A stretch of 64,000 bases of DNA from G963667145 sp963667145 (GTDB lineage: Bacteria; Cloacimonadota; Cloacimonadia; G963667145): NCBI GenBank assembly GCA_963667145.1, contig OY762943.1, positions 992,001 to 1,056,000 on the forward strand, read 5' to 3'. Positions 18,012-26,544 of this stretch are shown piece after piece. The notes below the pieces were generated by a model. The model was not told the origin of the DNA and made no database searches. It saw only the letters and a program-made list of their open reading frames with translations. Position 1 is the first letter of the stretch; every line of letters starts with the position of its first letter. Position numbers and translations under genes: made by a program.

Positions 18012-19415
18012 ATGGAAAATAAAGATAGATTGAAAATTGAAAAAGTGAAGATGCCTGAGGCTGACCCTGAGGTAAGATCGCACTCCAACGTTGAGGTGAA
18101 TTCTGGAATATCCAAAGAGCAAGCCATTATGGAGGCTCAGAGGTGTTTGAATTGCAAAAATCCGACTTGCGTGGATGGATGTCCCGTGAGCGTGAACATT
18201 CCCAAGTTCATCAAGGAGATAGAGGAAGAGAAGTTTGAGGACGCCATCACCACTATCAAGCAGACCAACCTGTTGCCCGCTGTTTGTGGCAGGGTGTGTC
18301 CACAGGAAAAGCAGTGCGAAGCGAGTTGCATCTACACGCTGAGGATGAACAAGCCGTCTGTGGCGATAGGCTATTTGGAGAGGTTTGCTGCTGATTACGA
18401 AAGGGAGCAACTCAAGTTGGCGAAAGCAAAACCTGCTAAATCCAACGGGATAAAAGTGGCTGTCATCGGCTCAGGTCCTGCGGGATTAACCTTTGCTGGA
18501 GAGATGGCAACCAAGGGCTGCCAAGTAACTGTCTTTGAGGCATTGCACAAGCTGGGCGGAGTGCTGAGATACGGCATTCCTGAGTTCAGGCTTCCGAAAG
18601 AGATAGTGGATTACGAAATAAACACGCTGAAAGATTTGGGTGTTGAGTTCAGAGAGAACTTCATAGTTGGCAAAACGATTAGCTTCGAGCAGTTGAAAGA
18701 AGAAGGCTACAAGGCGTTCTTCGTTGGTTCGGGAGCTGGGTTGCCCAACTTCATGAATATCAAAGGCGAAAACTCCATCGGCGTGATGTCTTCCAACGAA
18801 TATCTGACGCGTGTAAACCTGATGAACGCAGGGAGCAAAGAGTCTGACACTCCGATAAACAGAGGCAAGCACGTGGCTGTGATAGGCGGAGGCAACACCG
18901 CTATGGATTCCGTGAGAACCGCCAAGAGGCTTGGTGCGGAAAGAGCCATGATTATCTACCGTCGCTCGTTTGACGAGATGCCTGCGAGATTGGAGGAGAT
19001 AAAACACGCCAAGGAAGAAGGCATAGAGTTTTTGAACCTCAACAACCCTGTGGAGTACATCGCTGATGAGAACGGCAGAGTGAAGAAAATCGTTCTGCAA
19101 AAAATGGAACTCAGCGAGCCTGACGAATCTGGCAGAAAGCGTCCTGTCCCTATCAAAGGTTCGGAATACGAAATCGACGTTGACCTTGTGGTGGTTAGTG
19201 TGGGCGTGTCTCCAAATCCGCTGATACCAAGCGAAGTGAAAGAGCTGAAAACCTCCAAATGGGGAACTATCCTCACGGACGACAACCTGCAAACCAACGT
19301 GGAGGAGATCTACGCAGGAGGCGACATCGTTAGAGGCGGAGCAACCGTTATCCTTGCTATGGGCGACGGCAGAAAAGCCGCCAATGAGATGTACAAGAAG
19401 TTGACGGAAAAATAA
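18012..19415 (+). CDS. nfnB: NfnB, glutamate synthase small subunit-like NADP(H) subunit
   Basis: This 467-residue flavoprotein starts with a domain carrying cysteines for two [4Fe-4S] clusters (CLNCKNPTCVDGCP and CGRVCPQEKQCEASC). It continues with an FAD-binding motif VIGSGPAGLTFAGE and an NADP-binding motif VIGGGNTAMD, the order seen in GltD and NfnB. A C-terminal YAGGDIVRGGATV block closes the FAD site. No glutamate synthase large subunit is nearby, and the upstream nfnA points to the bifurcating transhydrogenase rather than ammonia assimilation. A terminator lies 25 bases after the stop, so nfnAB forms a two-gene operon. Confidence 0.93.
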   Translation: MENKDRLKIEKVKMPEADPEVRSHSNVEVNSGISKEQAIMEAQRCLNCKNPTCVDGCPVSVNIPKFIKEIEEEKFEDAITTIKQTNLLPAVCGRVCPQEKQCEASCIYTLRMNKPSVAIGYLERFAADYEREQLKLAKAKPAKSNGIKVAVIGSGPAGLTFAGEMATKGCQVTVFEALHKLGGVLRYGIPEFRLPKEIVDYEINTLKDLGVEFRENFIVGKTISFEQLKEEGYKAFFVGSGAGLPNFMNIKGENSIGVMSSNEYLTRVNLMNAGSKESDTPINRGKHVAVIGGGNTAMDSVRTAKRLGAERAMIIYRRSFDEMPARLEEIKHAKEEGIEFLNLNNPVEYIADENGRVKKIVLQKMELSEPDESGRKRPVPIKGSEYEIDVDLVVVSVGVSPNPLIPSEVKELKTSKWGTILTDDNLQTNVEEIYAGGDIVRGGATVILAMGDGRKAANEMYKKLTEK

Positions 19416-19439
19416 TTAGAACAGAATCTTATAATAACG

Positions 19440-19480
19440 ACCCTCTGTCTTTCTCTATAGAAGATGGAGGGTATTTTCTT
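19440..19480 (+). terminator. Intrinsic terminator of nfnAB
   Basis: Two 12-base arms (19440-19451 and 19461-19472) pair with two G-T wobbles around a 9-base loop and are followed by ATTTTCTT. Confidence 0.8.
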
Positions 19481-19528
19481 ACCAATAAAAAGCATAGACC
19501 TTTGCATTTTGTGGGAAAACAAAATTAA

Positions 19529-19642
19529 TCACTTTTCCCAACTAATTTTTCTCAGATTTCTCCAAAATTTCTCTTCTATTTTCTCTTTTTCTTGCTCATT
19601 ATTATCAAAATGTGCCAAATTTTCCGCATTGAATACAGCAAT
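19529..19642 (-). pseudogene. C-terminal remnant of a gene cut by the IS5 element
   Basis: A minus-strand frame of 37 codons ending in TGA reads IAVFNAENLAHFDNNEQ and then a charged helix ending WEK. It has no start codon and begins exactly beside the transposase stop, as expected if the element inserted into a coding region. No matching N-terminal part is visible beyond the other end of the element. The parent family is not recognised. Confidence 0.4.
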
Positions 19643-20760
19643 CCTATATCAATTGTGCCTCACACAGTTTTACGGCTCGCTTTAAATTGAACGCTAACGC
19701 TCCCAATTGTAAAAAGAAATGAGTTTTCTCCAAGCCGAAGTAACGACTGCGTCCATATCCATACGATTTATGTAGCGTGCCAAAAGTCCGCTCCACAATA
19801 TATCGCGTTTTGGAGACCATTTTGTTATACCGCTTTTTTAGGTTCCGAATTTCTTTACTGTCATTTTTCTTGTTTTTGAACATAATTGCACTCTTCAGCT
19901 CTTTCTCTTTCAAAATCTCGCGATTCTTCCTGCTACAATAACCTTTGTCCGCATAGACAGGCTTATTCAGTGGTAAATTCATCTTCTGCAACAAATCGGG
20001 GAAAACTGTTGTGTCATGCTGATTTGCTGGGGTTGTGATAATTTCCTGCACCAAACCATACTGGGGGTCAACTGAAATATTGCCTTTGTATCCATACACA
20101 AAGAGACCTCGCTTGCTCACCCACTTGGCATCGGGGTCTTTGCTCTCCTGAATATTGACTTCGGTCGAAACAAATTTTTGTTCTTCGCTCTCAGCATCTG
20201 CCACGGGCTCTGTTTCTATTGTCACTTGCTTTTTGGGGCGTGCCGCAGAACTCACAAGTGTCGCATCCACTACGGCACCAGTTTTTAAGTTAATTCCCAA
20301 CTTCGCGAATTGGTAATTCACCTCGTTCAGCAACTTTTCCAACAGATTTCGCTGAATAAGTAAATTTTTGAACCTGCTAATCGTGGAATGGTCAGGAGTA
20401 TCGTCGTCCATACTGAATCCACAAAACTTCATAAACAAAAAATCGTACATCAATCGCTCGGCACACTTCACTTCGCTGAGATTATACCACATCATCAGCA
20501 AGTAAACCTTGAACATCGTGGATCTTCTGTAGGGAATGCAACCTGCCACGTTGTCGCGTTTTCGAGGAATTCTGTTTAAAATTTTGCCAATCCTTTTCCA
20601 ATCAAGTAGTTTCTCCACTTTGAAAAGAAAATGATTTTCCATCTTCTTCAGTTTCGTCTTCATTGCCAAATCCCCAAAAGATATTCCAGTATGCATTTAA
20701 ATCCTCCAATGCTCAATAATTTTTAAACAAATAAAGTTAGCCTTAACGTATTGTAAATAA
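19643..20760 (-). mobile_element. IS5-family insertion sequence, ends approximate
   Basis: A single transposase fills the element. I could not find convincing terminal inverted repeats or a target duplication, so both ends are estimates. The left end is set by the abutting gene remnant, and the right end lies somewhere in the 60 bases upstream of the transposase start. Confidence 0.55.
19644..20696 (-). CDS. IS5-family transposase
   Basis: This 350-residue DDE transposase has the N-terminal DUF772-like domain (FMKFCGFSMDDDTPDHSTISRF) and the catalytic domain. The likely triad is D144 in VVDATLV, D250 in VYADKGY and E302 in the YIVERTFG block. The ribosome site GGAGG sits 7 bases before the ATG. 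All three catalytic positions and the full length are present, so the enzyme could be active. It is the only clear transposase in the window and lies next to a dispersed repeat cluster. Confidence 0.93.
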   Translation of the reverse strand: MHTGISFGDLAMKTKLKKMENHFLFKVEKLLDWKRIGKILNRIPRKRDNVAGCIPYRRSTMFKVYLLMMWYNLSEVKCAERLMYDFLFMKFCGFSMDDDTPDHSTISRFKNLLIQRNLLEKLLNEVNYQFAKLGINLKTGAVVDATLVSSAARPKKQVTIETEPVADAESEEQKFVSTEVNIQESKDPDAKWVSKRGLFVYGYKGNISVDPQYGLVQEIITTPANQHDTTVFPDLLQKMNLPLNKPVYADKGYCSRKNREILKEKELKSAIMFKNKKNDSKEIRNLKKRYNKMVSKTRYIVERTFGTLHKSYGYGRSRYFGLEKTHFFLQLGALAFNLKRAVKLCEAQLI

Positions 20761-20799
20761 ATACATTAAACTTTCTTTTTGTGAAAATTTATGTGCAAA

Positions 20800-21050
20800 G
20801 ATTTCGCAATATATTTCTTGTGGATGCGGGTTCTTTGGGCAATGTTGTTCGCCTGCCTCATGCCTGCGGAAGTGGTATCCATCTTCTTGCTTTTCTAATC
20901 CTCATGCCTGCGGAGGCAGGTATCCATTCTTGATGTTCTATCAAGCACATCACTTATTATTTGCTTAGTATTCTTGTGCCTGAAAAGAGAAAATCCAAGT
21001 TGGAACAGGAAAATAAAAACTTCTTTGTGTCTAAAAAAATCCTGACATTT
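20800..21050. repeat. Dispersed repeat cluster
   Basis: Two close copies of a CCTCATGCCTGCGGA..GGTATCCATTCTT unit at about 20857 and 20902 are followed by a TTGATGTTCTATCAAGCACA / TTAGTATTCTTGTGCCTG unit. The latter is a partial inverted copy of sequence at 15710-15765. No gene is seen. Confidence 0.65.
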
Positions 21051-21103
21051 CCGCTTAACTTATTGCATATCAAAGACAAGAATTTGTAGGAGAAAAACAC
21101 ACA

Positions 21104-21178
21104 GTGAACAACTCCCCGAAAAGCAGGGGTTTACAGACATTTCTAAAAGCTAACACATTGAAAAGCAACGTGTTATAA
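21104..21178 (+). other. Leader segment with two hairpins; possible 24-codon ORF
   Basis: Two stem-loops with the same GAAAAGCA loop sequence lie in tandem: CCCC/GGGG at about 21112-21130, and ACACATTG/CAACGTGT at about 21152-21174. A GTG-started frame of 24 codons covers both, with an AGGAG about 10 bases upstream. Coding and structural readings are both possible; neither is proven. No preQ1 aptamer could be matched. Confidence 0.3.
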
Positions 21179-21180
21179 AT

Positions 21181-21223
21181 TGTGCATAAGTGGGGTGCAG
21201 ATGTGTATAAATCCAGTGTATAA
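21181..21223 (-). promoter_or_regulatory. Cluster of three DnaA-box-like 9-mers
   Basis: On the minus strand the 9-mers TTATGCACA (21181-21189), TTATACACA (21202-21210) and TTATACACT (21215-21223) lie in the same direction within 43 bases. A weaker TGTGGATTT follows at 21291. TTATNCACA is the usual DnaA box. The function could be an origin, a DnaA titration site or regulation of the downstream transporter. Confidence 0.45.
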
Positions 21224-21360
21224 CAGCTTATCTTTCTGATATTCAGTAAGTAAAATTAGGAGAAACATTTTTTGCTATATTGTGGATTTCTCTTGTCAAA
21301 AGTTGACGATAAAAAATTTTGATTGAGGTCAAATAATTTGAAAAGAGGAAACAGGGGAAA

Positions 21361-22065
21361 ATGAGTAACGAACTTTTGTGGATAGTGTTTATGGTGGTTA
21401 ACTTCGGATTGATTTTGCTTTTCTACCGCTTTTTTGGGAAAGCAGGGCTTTATTCTTGGATTTCCATGGCAACCATCTTGGCGAATATTCAGGTACTGAA
21501 GACGGTGGAAATTTTTGGCATGGTGGCTACTCTGGGCAACATTATGTACGCTACCAGCTTTTTGGCAACGGACATTCTGAGCGAAAATCACGGAAAGCAA
21601 GCCGCTCGCACAGGAATGTTTTTGGGCTTCGGGTCTATGCTTGTGATGTTGATAGTGATGCAGATAGCTTTGTTCTTCTCCGCACACGAGAGCGACTTTA
21701 TACAAGGCAGTTTGCAAAAAGTTTTCGGGATAATGCCACGGGTTGTTCTCGGGTCGGTTGTCGCTTATCTCCTGAGCCAATATCACGATATTTGGGCGTT
21801 CGCTTTCTGGCGGAAACGTAATAGCAAGCTGTGGATAGCCAACAACCTTTCCACCATGGTCAGCCAACTGCTCGACACTTTCGTTTTTTCGTTCATCGCT
21901 TTTTTTGGGCTATTTGCCATGAATGTGTGGTGGCAGATAGTGCTGACTACATATCTATTTAAATGGATTACGGCTCTATGCGATACGCCGTTTATATATC
22001 TCGCTCAAAAAATAGGACAAAAAAATTTGACACGCAAACGGGCACAGACGGGAATAGACAGGTAA
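21361..22065 (+). CDS. yhhQ: VUT/YhhQ-family queuosine precursor transporter
   Basis: This 234-residue integral membrane protein has about six helices and the family hallmarks of YhhQ proteins: NIMYATSFLATDILSENHGKQAA near residue 60, and a C-terminal DTFVFSFIAFFG and KWITALCDTPFIYLA. Characterised members import the queuosine precursors preQ0/preQ1 across the inner membrane. The ATG at 21361 follows a GGGG-rich site at 6 bases. The gene is preceded by a long leader with hairpins. It is followed by ygeY after 44 bases, so the two may share a transcript, without an obvious functional link. Confidence 0.88.
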   Translation: MSNELLWIVFMVVNFGLILLFYRFFGKAGLYSWISMATILANIQVLKTVEIFGMVATLGNIMYATSFLATDILSENHGKQAARTGMFLGFGSMLVMLIVMQIALFFSAHESDFIQGSLQKVFGIMPRVVLGSVVAYLLSQYHDIWAFAFWRKRNSKLWIANNLSTMVSQLLDTFVFSFIAFFGLFAMNVWWQIVLTTYLFKWITALCDTPFIYLAQKIGQKNLTRKRAQTGIDR

Positions 22066-22109
22066 TCTTAAAGTTTTAACGATACAAAAAATTTATTTTA
22101 AGGAGATTC

Positions 22110-23333
22110 ATGATGAGCGTAGCTAAACAAATCATGGAATTGGCGGAGAAGTATAAGGACTATACTGCACAAAATCTCGCCAAATTGGTCAACATTCCTT
22201 CCGAGAGTATGCAGGAAGAGGGTGTGCAAAGAGAGCTGAAAAGACAAATGGAAGAAGCTGGTTTTGACGAGGTCATCATCGACGGACTTGGCAACGTGTT
22301 GGGTCGCGTAGGCAATGGTCCGATTGTCTTGGCTGTGGATGGACACATGGACACAGTGGGTGTGGGCAATATGGACAACTGGGATTTCGACCCTTATTGT
22401 GGCGAGATTAAAGATGGCAAAATCTTCGGTCGTGGCACTGTTGACCAAGAGGGAGGTCCTGCCGCTGCTGTTACCGCTGGACGCATCCTCAAGGAACTCG
22501 GTCTTGGCGAAAAAGTTACATACTGGGCTGTAGGCTCCGTGATGGAAGAGGACTGCGACGGTCTTTGCTGGAACTACATCGTGGAAGAGCATGGCTTGAA
22601 GCCTGATTTTGCTATATCCACAGAGCCGACTAACATGAACATCTATCGTGGACATCGCGGTAGAATGGAAATTGGCGTTTCTTTCCGCGGTATTTCGTGC
22701 CACGGTTCTGCTCCCGAGAGAGGCAAAAATGCGATTTATATGGCTTCCAAGGTGTTGGTGGAGATAGAGAAATTGAACGAAAATCTTCAGCCTGATGAGG
22801 GCAACTTCTTGGGCAAAGGCACTGTGACTGTGTCTCACATCGAGTCTGGTTCTCCTTCGCTTTGTGCGGTTGCCGACCATGCGTATTTCCACTTGGATCG
22901 CCGTCTTACTTGGGGCGAAACCGAAGAGTCCGCTTGCAAGGAAATCCAAGACATTATCGATAGATTGGGCTTCACCGAAGAGGCTAAAGTTGAGGTGTTG
23001 GAGTACAAAGAGAAAGCTTGGACAGGTTTGGAATATGGCATGAAGAAGTACTTCCCTACTTGGAAGTTGGAAGAGTCTGAGCCAGTGGTGCAAGTGGGTG
23101 TGGAGAGCTTCAAAGAGCTTTTCAACAAAGAGCCTAAGGTGGACAAATGGACTTTCTCTACCAACGGCGTTACCATCAACGGCAAGCACAAAATCCCTAT
23201 GATTGGTTTTGGACCCGGCAACGAAGTTTTGGCACACGCTCCAAACGAGTGGTGTCCGCTGGAAGACCTCGTGATGGCGTCTGCTTTCTACGCAATGTAC
23301 GCTGTTAAGTTGGGAGACACTGTAAAAAAATAA
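22110..23333 (+). CDS. ygeY: YgeY-type M20 metallohydrolase, selenium-metabolism-linked
   Basis: This 407-residue M20-family dinuclear zinc hydrolase shows the metal-ligand motifs AVDGHMDTVG (His and Asp), GRGTVDQEGG (Asp), VMEEDCDG (catalytic Glu-Glu), STEPT and the distant His in VLAHAPNEW. The insert RGHRGRMEIGVSFRG is typical of YgeY. The family is linked by genome context to selenium and purine-related catabolism, but its exact substrate is not settled. No selD, selA or molybdenum hydroxylase gene is in this window. The double ATG start leaves a one-residue choice, with AAGGAG upstream. A terminator follows. Confidence 0.88.
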   Translation: MMSVAKQIMELAEKYKDYTAQNLAKLVNIPSESMQEEGVQRELKRQMEEAGFDEVIIDGLGNVLGRVGNGPIVLAVDGHMDTVGVGNMDNWDFDPYCGEIKDGKIFGRGTVDQEGGPAAAVTAGRILKELGLGEKVTYWAVGSVMEEDCDGLCWNYIVEEHGLKPDFAISTEPTNMNIYRGHRGRMEIGVSFRGISCHGSAPERGKNAIYMASKVLVEIEKLNENLQPDEGNFLGKGTVTVSHIESGSPSLCAVADHAYFHLDRRLTWGETEESACKEIQDIIDRLGFTEEAKVEVLEYKEKAWTGLEYGMKKYFPTWKLEESEPVVQVGVESFKELFNKEPKVDKWTFSTNGVTINGKHKIPMIGFGPGNEVLAHAPNEWCPLEDLVMASAFYAMYAVKLGDTVKK

Positions 23334-23354
23334 GTTATTAAGAAAAACTTACAC

Positions 23355-23387
23355 AAAGGAAGCTGTGCAAACGGTTTCCTTTTTTTA
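23355..23387 (+). terminator. Intrinsic terminator after ygeY
   Basis: AAAGGAA pairs with TTTCCTTT around a 13-base loop and runs into seven T residues, 20 bases after the ygeY stop. Confidence 0.8.
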
Positions 23388-23496
23388 TCATAGAAATCAA
23401 AGATTTGTCGTAAAAGTTTGACAAAAATTCCGCTGATTTTCACTTGAAATTGATTGAATTAAGAAGAATTTAGTAAATTTAGTTGGAGGTGTAAAA

Positions 23497-24201
23497 ATGC
23501 AACAAAATATAATTTATGAAAACAGTTCGGTTAGCCAGTCCTTGGTGGCTCGGTTTATGTATGCCACATACCTATGGATGGGAATTGGCTTGTGTGTCAC
23601 AGGATTTGTAGCGATGGCAGTGGCGTCTATGCCTGCTGTGTTGTCGTTTTTCTACTATAACAGAATAATGCTCTTCGGCGTGCTTATCGCCGAGATAGGC
23701 TTGGTGTTCTATCTGGCTTCGCACCTGATGAAAATGGAATATTCCAAAGCGAGAAATTTGTTCCTAATATATTCGGCACTCAACGGAATATCCATGGCGG
23801 GCATCTTCATCGTTTATACAGGTTCGTCCATTGCAGCCACGTTCTTGGTAACCGCAGTGACTTTCGGCGTGATGTGCTTATACGGCTACATCACCAAGAC
23901 CGACCTCTCTCGCTTCGGCAACATTATGTTCATGGGATTGATAGGCATCATCGTCGCTTCTTTCGCCAATATGTTCATCGCATCAAGCGGATTTTCCAAG
24001 GCGATTACCTACATCGGAGTCCTCCTCTTCTGCGGGATTACCGCCTACGACACGCAATATTTGAAAAAAATCGCTCTCTCCACCACAGACGAGGGTGCTT
24101 TGCTCAAACTGTCTCTCTATGGAGCTTTGAAGCTGTATCTGGACTTCATCAATATGTTTATGTTTATGCTCCGCCTGATGAATGCAGGTGGCAGAGATTA
24201 A
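23497..24201 (+). CDS. Bax inhibitor-1 / YccA family membrane protein
   Basis: This 234-residue protein has seven transmembrane segments and the BI-1 features: an N-terminal soluble tail, LNGISMAGIF in the middle, and ITAYDTQYLKK plus GALKLYLDFINMFMFMLRL near the C-terminus, where the conserved aspartates of the pH-sensing di-aspartyl pair sit. Bacterial members such as BsYetJ leak calcium in a pH-dependent way; the role here is unknown. A strong GGAGGTG site precedes the ATG. It is followed by ridA after 33 bases and may be in one operon with ridA, lgt and the genes beyond. Confidence 0.9.
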   Translation: MQQNIIYENSSVSQSLVARFMYATYLWMGIGLCVTGFVAMAVASMPAVLSFFYYNRIMLFGVLIAEIGLVFYLASHLMKMEYSKARNLFLIYSALNGISMAGIFIVYTGSSIAATFLVTAVTFGVMCLYGYITKTDLSRFGNIMFMGLIGIIVASFANMFIASSGFSKAITYIGVLLFCGITAYDTQYLKKIALSTTDEGALLKLSLYGALKLYLDFINMFMFMLRLMNAGGRD

Positions 24202-24234
24202 ATAAAAATTTGAAACCATTTAAGGAGAGATTTT

Positions 24235-24612
24235 ATGAAAGAGTTAATCAAAACAGACAACGCACCTGCGGCTATAGGTCCCTATTCTCAGGCAGCCAAA
24301 GTTGGCAATCTTCTGTTCGTGTCGGGGCAATTGCCTCTCGACCCTAAAACGATGGAGTTTGTGGGAGACGACATAGCTTCCCAAACAGAGCAATCCTTGA
24401 AAAACCTTATCGCCATTGTTGAAGCTGCTGGATCCAACGTGGAGAAGATTGTGAAGGTGAATATTTTCCTTGCTGACATCAAAGATTTTGCGGCGATGAA
24501 CGAAGTTTATGCCAAATTCTTTACCACAAATCCGCCAGCACGTGCTGCTGTGGAAGTTGCCAATCTGCCCAAATATGCCAAGGTGGAGATAGAGGCTGTC
24601 GCTGAATGTTAA
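24235..24612 (+). CDS. ridA: RidA family reactive intermediate (imine/enamine) deaminase
   Basis: The 125-residue protein carries the RidA core: NAPAAIGPYSQA near residue 11, SGQLPLDP, KVNIFLADIKDF, and the active-site block PPARAAVEVANLPKYAKVEIEAVAEC with the catalytic Arg and Glu. RidA hydrolyses reactive imine intermediates made by PLP enzymes such as threonine dehydratase, protecting other PLP enzymes in the cytosol. The length is the usual one. A GGAGAG site lies 7 bases upstream. Its last 7 bases overlap the start of lgt. Confidence 0.96.
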   Translation: MKELIKTDNAPAAIGPYSQAAKVGNLLFVSGQLPLDPKTMEFVGDDIASQTEQSLKNLIAIVEAAGSNVEKIVKVNIFLADIKDFAAMNEVYAKFFTTNPPARAAVEVANLPKYAKVEIEAVAEC

Positions 24613-25385
24613 CGTTCCCCGATTTTGACCCTACTATCGTCAAAATAGGCGTGTTGCAAATTCGCTGGTACGGAGTTTGCTATCTTGCCAGCATCATTTT
24701 CGGCTACTTTTTTTACAGGAAGGTTCTGCTGTTCCGTGGCGTTGACATCAGCAAAAAGCTGTACGAAGATTTGCTTTTCTACTTGGTGATGGGCATAATC
24801 ATTGGCGGACGCTTGGGATACGTTTTGTTTTACCACCTGCCATACTACTTAGCCAATCCGCTGGAGATTGTTGCCGTGTGGCACGGAGGAATGAGCTTTC
24901 ACGGAGGTGCTTTGGGAGTTGCTCTGCTGGGTCTATACTTCGTGAAAAAGCACGGCTTGAGTTTTTACGATTGTGCAGACAGTGTAACGCCCTTTCTCGC
25001 TGTTGGTTTGGGAATGGGTCGCCTCGGCAACTTCATCAACGGAGAGCTTTTTGGCAGAGTAACTGACGTTCCGTGGGGAATGATTTTCCCGATGGGCGGA
25101 GCTTTGCCTCGCCACCCATCACAGTTGTATGAGTTTATTTTGGAAGGAATTATCCTCGGACTTATTTGTTGGTTTGCACTCAAGAAGATTAAAACCTCGG
25201 GAATAGTTTTTTGGATATTCATTGGTGGCTATGGAGTTTTCCGCTTCTTTGTGGAGTTCTTCCGCCAACCCGATGTGCAACTTGGCTACGTACTTTTCGA
25301 CTGGGTCACCATGGGTCAGATCCTCAGCTTTTTGATGGTAATCTTGGCGATACTTATGTCGGTTAGGATTTACAAGGCGAGATAG
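24606..25385 (+). CDS. lgt: Prolipoprotein diacylglyceryl transferase
   Basis: This 259-residue enzyme with seven predicted membrane helices contains the Lgt signature GRLGNFINGELFGRVTD near residue 138, the essential HGGMSFHGG loop near 98, and RHPSQLYE near 175. It transfers diacylglycerol from phosphatidylglycerol to the lipobox cysteine of prolipoproteins, the first step of lipoprotein maturation. LspA at 55 kb and LolA at 63 kb act later in the same route, and this window encodes at least seven candidate substrates. The ATG lies inside the ridA stop region, so translation is probably coupled. Confidence 0.97.
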   Translation: MLTFPDFDPTIVKIGVLQIRWYGVCYLASIIFGYFFYRKVLLFRGVDISKKLYEDLLFYLVMGIIIGGRLGYVLFYHLPYYLANPLEIVAVWHGGMSFHGGALGVALLGLYFVKKHGLSFYDCADSVTPFLAVGLGMGRLGNFINGELFGRVTDVPWGMIFPMGGALPRHPSQLYEFILEGIILGLICWFALKKIKTSGIVFWIFIGGYGVFRFFVEFFRQPDVQLGYVLFDWVTMGQILSFLMVILAILMSVRIYKAR

Positions 25386-25468
25386 AAACAGAGATTGTAA
25401 AAAATGTATTCTATTGTTATTTTTTTGCAAATAGGGTCAATAGCAGTTGCATAAATAGAATAACTAGA

Positions 25469-25855
25469 ATGATAATAAGAAGATACGACAAGACAATCGA
25501 CGAAAGCAAATTGATGAAGATGATTGAAAACGAAGAGGGTTGGGATTATGCCAATGAATCTTTAGCCGAGAGATATAAAGTTGCATTGGAGTCTTCCATT
25601 ACTTATGTAGCTTATCAAGATGATGTTTTGTGTGGATATTCTCGCTCGTTAAACGATTTTGACGAATATATTTACGTTTGTGATTTGTTAGTAGCTCCAG
25701 CTTACAGAGGAAATGAAATCGGAAGAAAGCTAATGGAGTACATTTATAACGATTATCCCAATCAAACTGTGTATGTTCTGTCCGGTGTTGATGAATATTA
25801 TGAAAAAGTTGATTATAAACGAGAGGGGACGATTTTTGAAGTTCCCTGCAATTAG
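25469..25855 (+). CDS. GNAT family N-acetyltransferase
   Basis: The 128 residues show a single GNAT fold: an N-terminal strand-helix region, a central ICDLLVAP-like strand, the acetyl-CoA binding loop YRGNEIGRKLMEYI (R/Q-x-x-G-x-G/A pattern) near residue 79, and a short C-terminal FYEKVDYKREG-like motif. It is at the short end for the family but complete. The substrate is unknown. The ribosome site is weak. The gene sits between lgt and a lipoprotein gene and shares no clear pathway with them. Confidence 0.85.
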   Translation: MIIRRYDKTIDESKLMKMIENEEGWDYANESLAERYKVALESSITYVAYQDDVLCGYSRSLNDFDEYIYVCDLLVAPAYRGNEIGRKLMEYIYNDYPNQTVYVLSGVDEYYEKVDYKREGTIFEVPCN

Positions 25856-25864
25856 TTAATTCAA

Positions 25865-26446
25865 ATGAAGAAAAAAGCTTTAATTTGGAAAGTACTATTC
25901 GTTAGTACTTTTCTTTTTTGCGGATGCAGTGTCGGCGTCCTCACGCTTAGGCAAGATGTCGCAAGGCATCAGTTCAAGAGGTGGCAATCTTACACCCTGC
26001 GAGGAACAGCGGAAATTTGGCAAGACAGCAAACAGATTGAGCAGAAGATATACATCAACAAAGACACAACCGACTTCTCCATCGTCTGCTACGGAGGAGG
26101 TGTTTTCGGGATGACACCTGTTCCGTCTCTCTCGCTGAGGGTGAAAGAGGACAAAGTCTTCTACCGCGACAAAACGCTATCCGAAGAGAAAGAGCTGAAC
26201 GTCAACACGGATAAATCGCTATATTCTGTCCTCTATGCGATGAGCAGATTGGAAGAAGTATACACATCTGGGATAGCGAAAATCGGTCGTGCTACTGTCA
26301 AATTGGACAAACTTGGCAATCCTGTGCAAATCTCATCAGGTAGCCTAAAAGTCGTGTTTAGTTACGAAAGCAATGAGTTGCATAAGCTGGAGATTTACTT
26401 CGGTCGCAAGAAGATTTTAGAGACAAAAGAGCTCGGAAAAAGTTAA
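25865..26446 (+). CDS. Lipoprotein of unknown function, possibly LolB-like
   Basis: The 193 residues start with a classical lipoprotein signal ending LFCGC (anchor Cys near residue 20). The mature part is predicted to be mostly beta, with repeated strands such as SYTLRGTAEIW, QIEQKIYIN, TDFSIVCYGG and LSLRVKEDKVFYRD, which resembles the open half-barrel of LolA/LolB proteins. The similarity is one of pattern only; I cannot name the family. LolA is encoded at 63 kb, so an outer-membrane LolB-like receptor would make sense. The start is 9 bases after the GNAT stop. Confidence 0.7.
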   Translation: MKKKALIWKVLFVSTFLFCGCSVGVLTLRQDVARHQFKRWQSYTLRGTAEIWQDSKQIEQKIYINKDTTDFSIVCYGGGVFGMTPVPSLSLRVKEDKVFYRDKTLSEEKELNVNTDKSLYSVLYAMSRLEEVYTSGIAKIGRATVKLDKLGNPVQISSGSLKVVFSYESNELHKLEIYFGRKKILETKELGKS

Positions 26447-26449
26447 AAT

Positions 26450-26541
26450 CTCCTTATAGAGATTGTCTAATCACTCAATGACAAATTAGTTGTCCTCCTT
26501 CAAAATTATTCCAAAATTTATAGCGAAGACTATAAGGAGGG
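26450..26541 (+). promoter_or_regulatory. Intercistronic leader with mutually exclusive hairpins
   Basis: The 10-mer CTCCTTATAG (26450-26459) is an exact inverted copy of CTATAAGGAG (26530-26539). The 7-mer CCTCCTT (26494-26500) is an exact inverted copy of AAGGAGG (26534-26540). Both can pair with, and hide, the same strong AAGGAGG ribosome site, but not at once. This is an RNA-switch-like arrangement. Confidence 0.45.
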
Positions 26542-26544
26542 CAA

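Noticed and set aside
21061..21360. preQ1 riboswitch ahead of yhhQ
   Set aside because: The hairpins present do not match the preQ1-I loop and A-rich tail or other known classes as far as I can judge by eye.
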